From Fragilaria crotonensis (Eukaryota; Bacillariophyta; Fragilariophyceae; Fragilariales; Fragilariaceae), in contig JAKSYS010000719.1 of assembly GCA_022925895.1 (NCBI GenBank), positions 1 to 30,469 on the forward strand: 30,469 bases of DNA, written 5' to 3'. This document shows positions 30,442 through 30,469 of the stretch, one piece after another (position 1 is the first letter of the stretch; each line of letters begins with the position of its first letter). The notes under the pieces are model-generated. The model saw only the letters and a list, made by a program, of their open reading frames with translations. It had not been told where the DNA came from and ran no database searches. The position numbers and the translations under genes were made by a program.

Positions 30442-30469
30442 GACGGCTGCAATGGACAAGTACAAAAAA

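Overview
The window looks like nuclear DNA of a diatom, probably a pennate one. Protein-coding genes have few, short GT-AG introns (58-151 bp). Two predicted proteins begin with a signal peptide followed by a phenylalanine-led plastid transit motif (AFAP / GFVP), which is typical of algae with secondary red plastids. Several families present are known as expanded or unusual in diatoms: 7TM receptors with a PLQGxFNxIIYxRPRY-like TM7, piggyBac transposases, and an MLO-like protein with a very large tail. The species cannot be named from sequence alone.

Layout. 1-1409 (-) holds most of a cytosolic phenylalanyl-tRNA synthetase alpha subunit whose frame breaks twice. 2292-3245 (+) is a Golgi-type sulfotransferase. 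4056-4527 (+) is a small basic protein with a plastid presequence. 6011-24591 is a tandemly duplicated cluster with the ancestral order 7TM receptor (-), MLO-like protein (+), unknown protein 'X' (-). Unit 1 has an intact receptor (6011-7210), a piggyBac element (8357-11183), a deleted MLO-like pseudogene (11428-13060) and the 3' end of X (13054-13347). Unit 2 has a truncated, frame-broken receptor (13329-14466), a CpG-depleted relic (about 15960-17580), the intact 1697-aa MLO-like gene (18128-23391) and the full X gene (23521-24591). The outer copies are complete and the inner ones truncated, as expected for one tandem duplication; the junction is readable at 13346-13347.

25348-26283 (+) is riboflavin kinase with a plastid-type leader. 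26391-28425 (-) is a Ser/Thr-rich single-pass membrane protein containing an uninterrupted (GTT)191 tract. 28812-30441 (-) is a frame-broken, lysine/glutamate-rich gene of unknown function, probably one copy of a repeated family.

Two cautions apply. Several coding breaks (FARSA twice, receptor copy 2 twice, the Ser/Thr-rich gene twice) look like loss of one base in or beside a short run of identical bases. This may be assembly error rather than gene decay, so 'pseudogene' calls that rest only on such breaks are provisional. The MLO-like pseudogene is different: it has two internal deletions of hundreds of bases and lacks its first two exons.

The most interesting biology is the receptor/MLO/X cluster. 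The MLO-like protein combines a seven-TM MLO core, a second membrane bundle that resembles a voltage-sensor layout, basophilic phosphosite clusters and a PH-like C-terminal region, and it sits beside a candidate GPCR.
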